A program made the translations under genes and the position numbers. Shown one piece after another: positions 42,662 to 42,790 of a stretch of 42,790 nt of DNA (positions are counted from its first letter, which is position 1; each line of letters starts with the position of its first letter). This DNA is from Petrotoga mexicana DSM 14811 (lineage in GTDB: Bacteria > Thermotogota > Thermotogae > Petrotogales > Petrotogaceae). The notes under the pieces are model-generated. The model worked only from the letters and a program-made list of their open reading frames with translations, ran no database searches and was not told the origin of the DNA. The stretch spans positions 1 to 42,790 of the forward strand of contig NZ_AZRN01000025.1 in assembly GCF_002895565.1 (NCBI RefSeq). Direction: 5' to 3'.

Positions 42662-42790
42662 TAGTCTCTTATACACATTTCAGAGCCCACGAGACGAATA
42701 GGAATCTCGTATGACGTATTTAGCTTGAATTAATCTAACACTTAAAACAAAGCACAGACCAAAGAAGCAAAATGCGAAACCGTTTTAAAT
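42662..42790. other. Illumina Nextera adapter read-through (assembly artefact)
   Basis: From 42664 the sequence reads gtctcttatacacat (transposon mosaic end), then gagcccacgagac (to 42695), an 8-base index gaatagga (42696-42703), then atctcgtatg and a corrupted copy of the P7 flow-cell end finishing gcttg at 42727. This order is exactly that of the Nextera read-2 adapter with about nine base errors. What follows to 42790 is probably low-quality tail. None of this should be treated as genome. Confidence 0.93.

Noticed and set aside
1-42790. tRNA genes
   Set aside because: Apart from the tRNA-like ends of tmRNA I found no T-arm and acceptor pairing in the intergenic stretches.

Overview
The window reads as one contig from a low-GC, thermophilic-type Thermotogae bacterium, most like the Petrotoga/Defluviitoga group (Petrotogaceae). 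Supporting this are the [FeFe]-hydrogenase maturases, a maltodextrin-type alpha-glucan phosphorylase, a B12-dependent ribonucleotide reductase, a sucrose-phosphate-synthase-like glycosyltransferase, a type I-B CRISPR-Cas operon of the Csh1/TM1802 kind and generally AT-rich DNA. The genus is an inference from gene content. The left edge cuts through a 5S rRNA gene. The right edge (from about 42662) is not genome at all: it is an error-bearing Illumina Nextera adapter with an 8-nt index.

Layout. (1) 1-4478, plus strand: 5S rRNA tail, terminator, then phosphohexomutase, an unknown gene, truA and an exported protein whose start lies inside truA. (2) 4483-13648, minus strand: a catalytically degenerate ABC ATPase coupled to a 58-residue protein; hydG-hydE-hydF; tmRNA (ssrA) with its own promoter; HEAT-repeat protein and recN; a GT4 glycosyltransferase. 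(3) 13.7-23.4 kb, plus strand: exported phospholipase-D-like protein, glutamine-dependent NAD synthetase (with a hairpin between Shine-Dalgarno and start), a membrane-anchored unknown, glgP, and nrdJ behind a textbook pair of NrdR boxes. The intergenic DNA here carries two families of repeats. (4) 23.5-24.3 kb, minus: DUF190 protein and crcB fluoride channel. (5) 24.4-33.3 kb, plus: a small beta-barrel-like protein driven by a promoter that copies the CRISPR leader, then a CO dehydrogenase cluster (cooF-cooS-cooC-FAD/NAD oxidoreductase) of visibly higher GC, then a NitT/TauT-type ABC transporter whose binding-protein gene has lost its 5' end. (6) 33.3-34.0 kb: leader plus a two-repeat CRISPR remnant and a decayed Rpn-type nuclease gene. 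(7) 34.1-42.4 kb, minus: cas6-cas8b-(separate small-subunit gene)-cas7-cas5-cas3-cas4-cas1-cas2, nearly every junction overlapping or within a few bases. A leader-like region follows upstream of cas6.

How it fits together. HydG, HydE and HydF build the H-cluster of [FeFe]-hydrogenase; the hydrogenase itself is outside the window. CooS would oxidise CO, CooC would load nickel, CooF would carry electrons, and the flavoprotein could pass them to NAD(P); no energy-converting hydrogenase or acetyl-CoA synthase is present. The most unusual features are sequence-level ones: CRISPR-leader-like DNA recurring at 24.4, 33.3 and 42.4 kb (with a related GTCGAC hairpin at 25.4 and 42.5 kb), so that the CO dehydrogenase block lies between direct leader copies; the hairpin in the nadE leader; the split Cas8b/small subunit; and the two intergenic repeat families.
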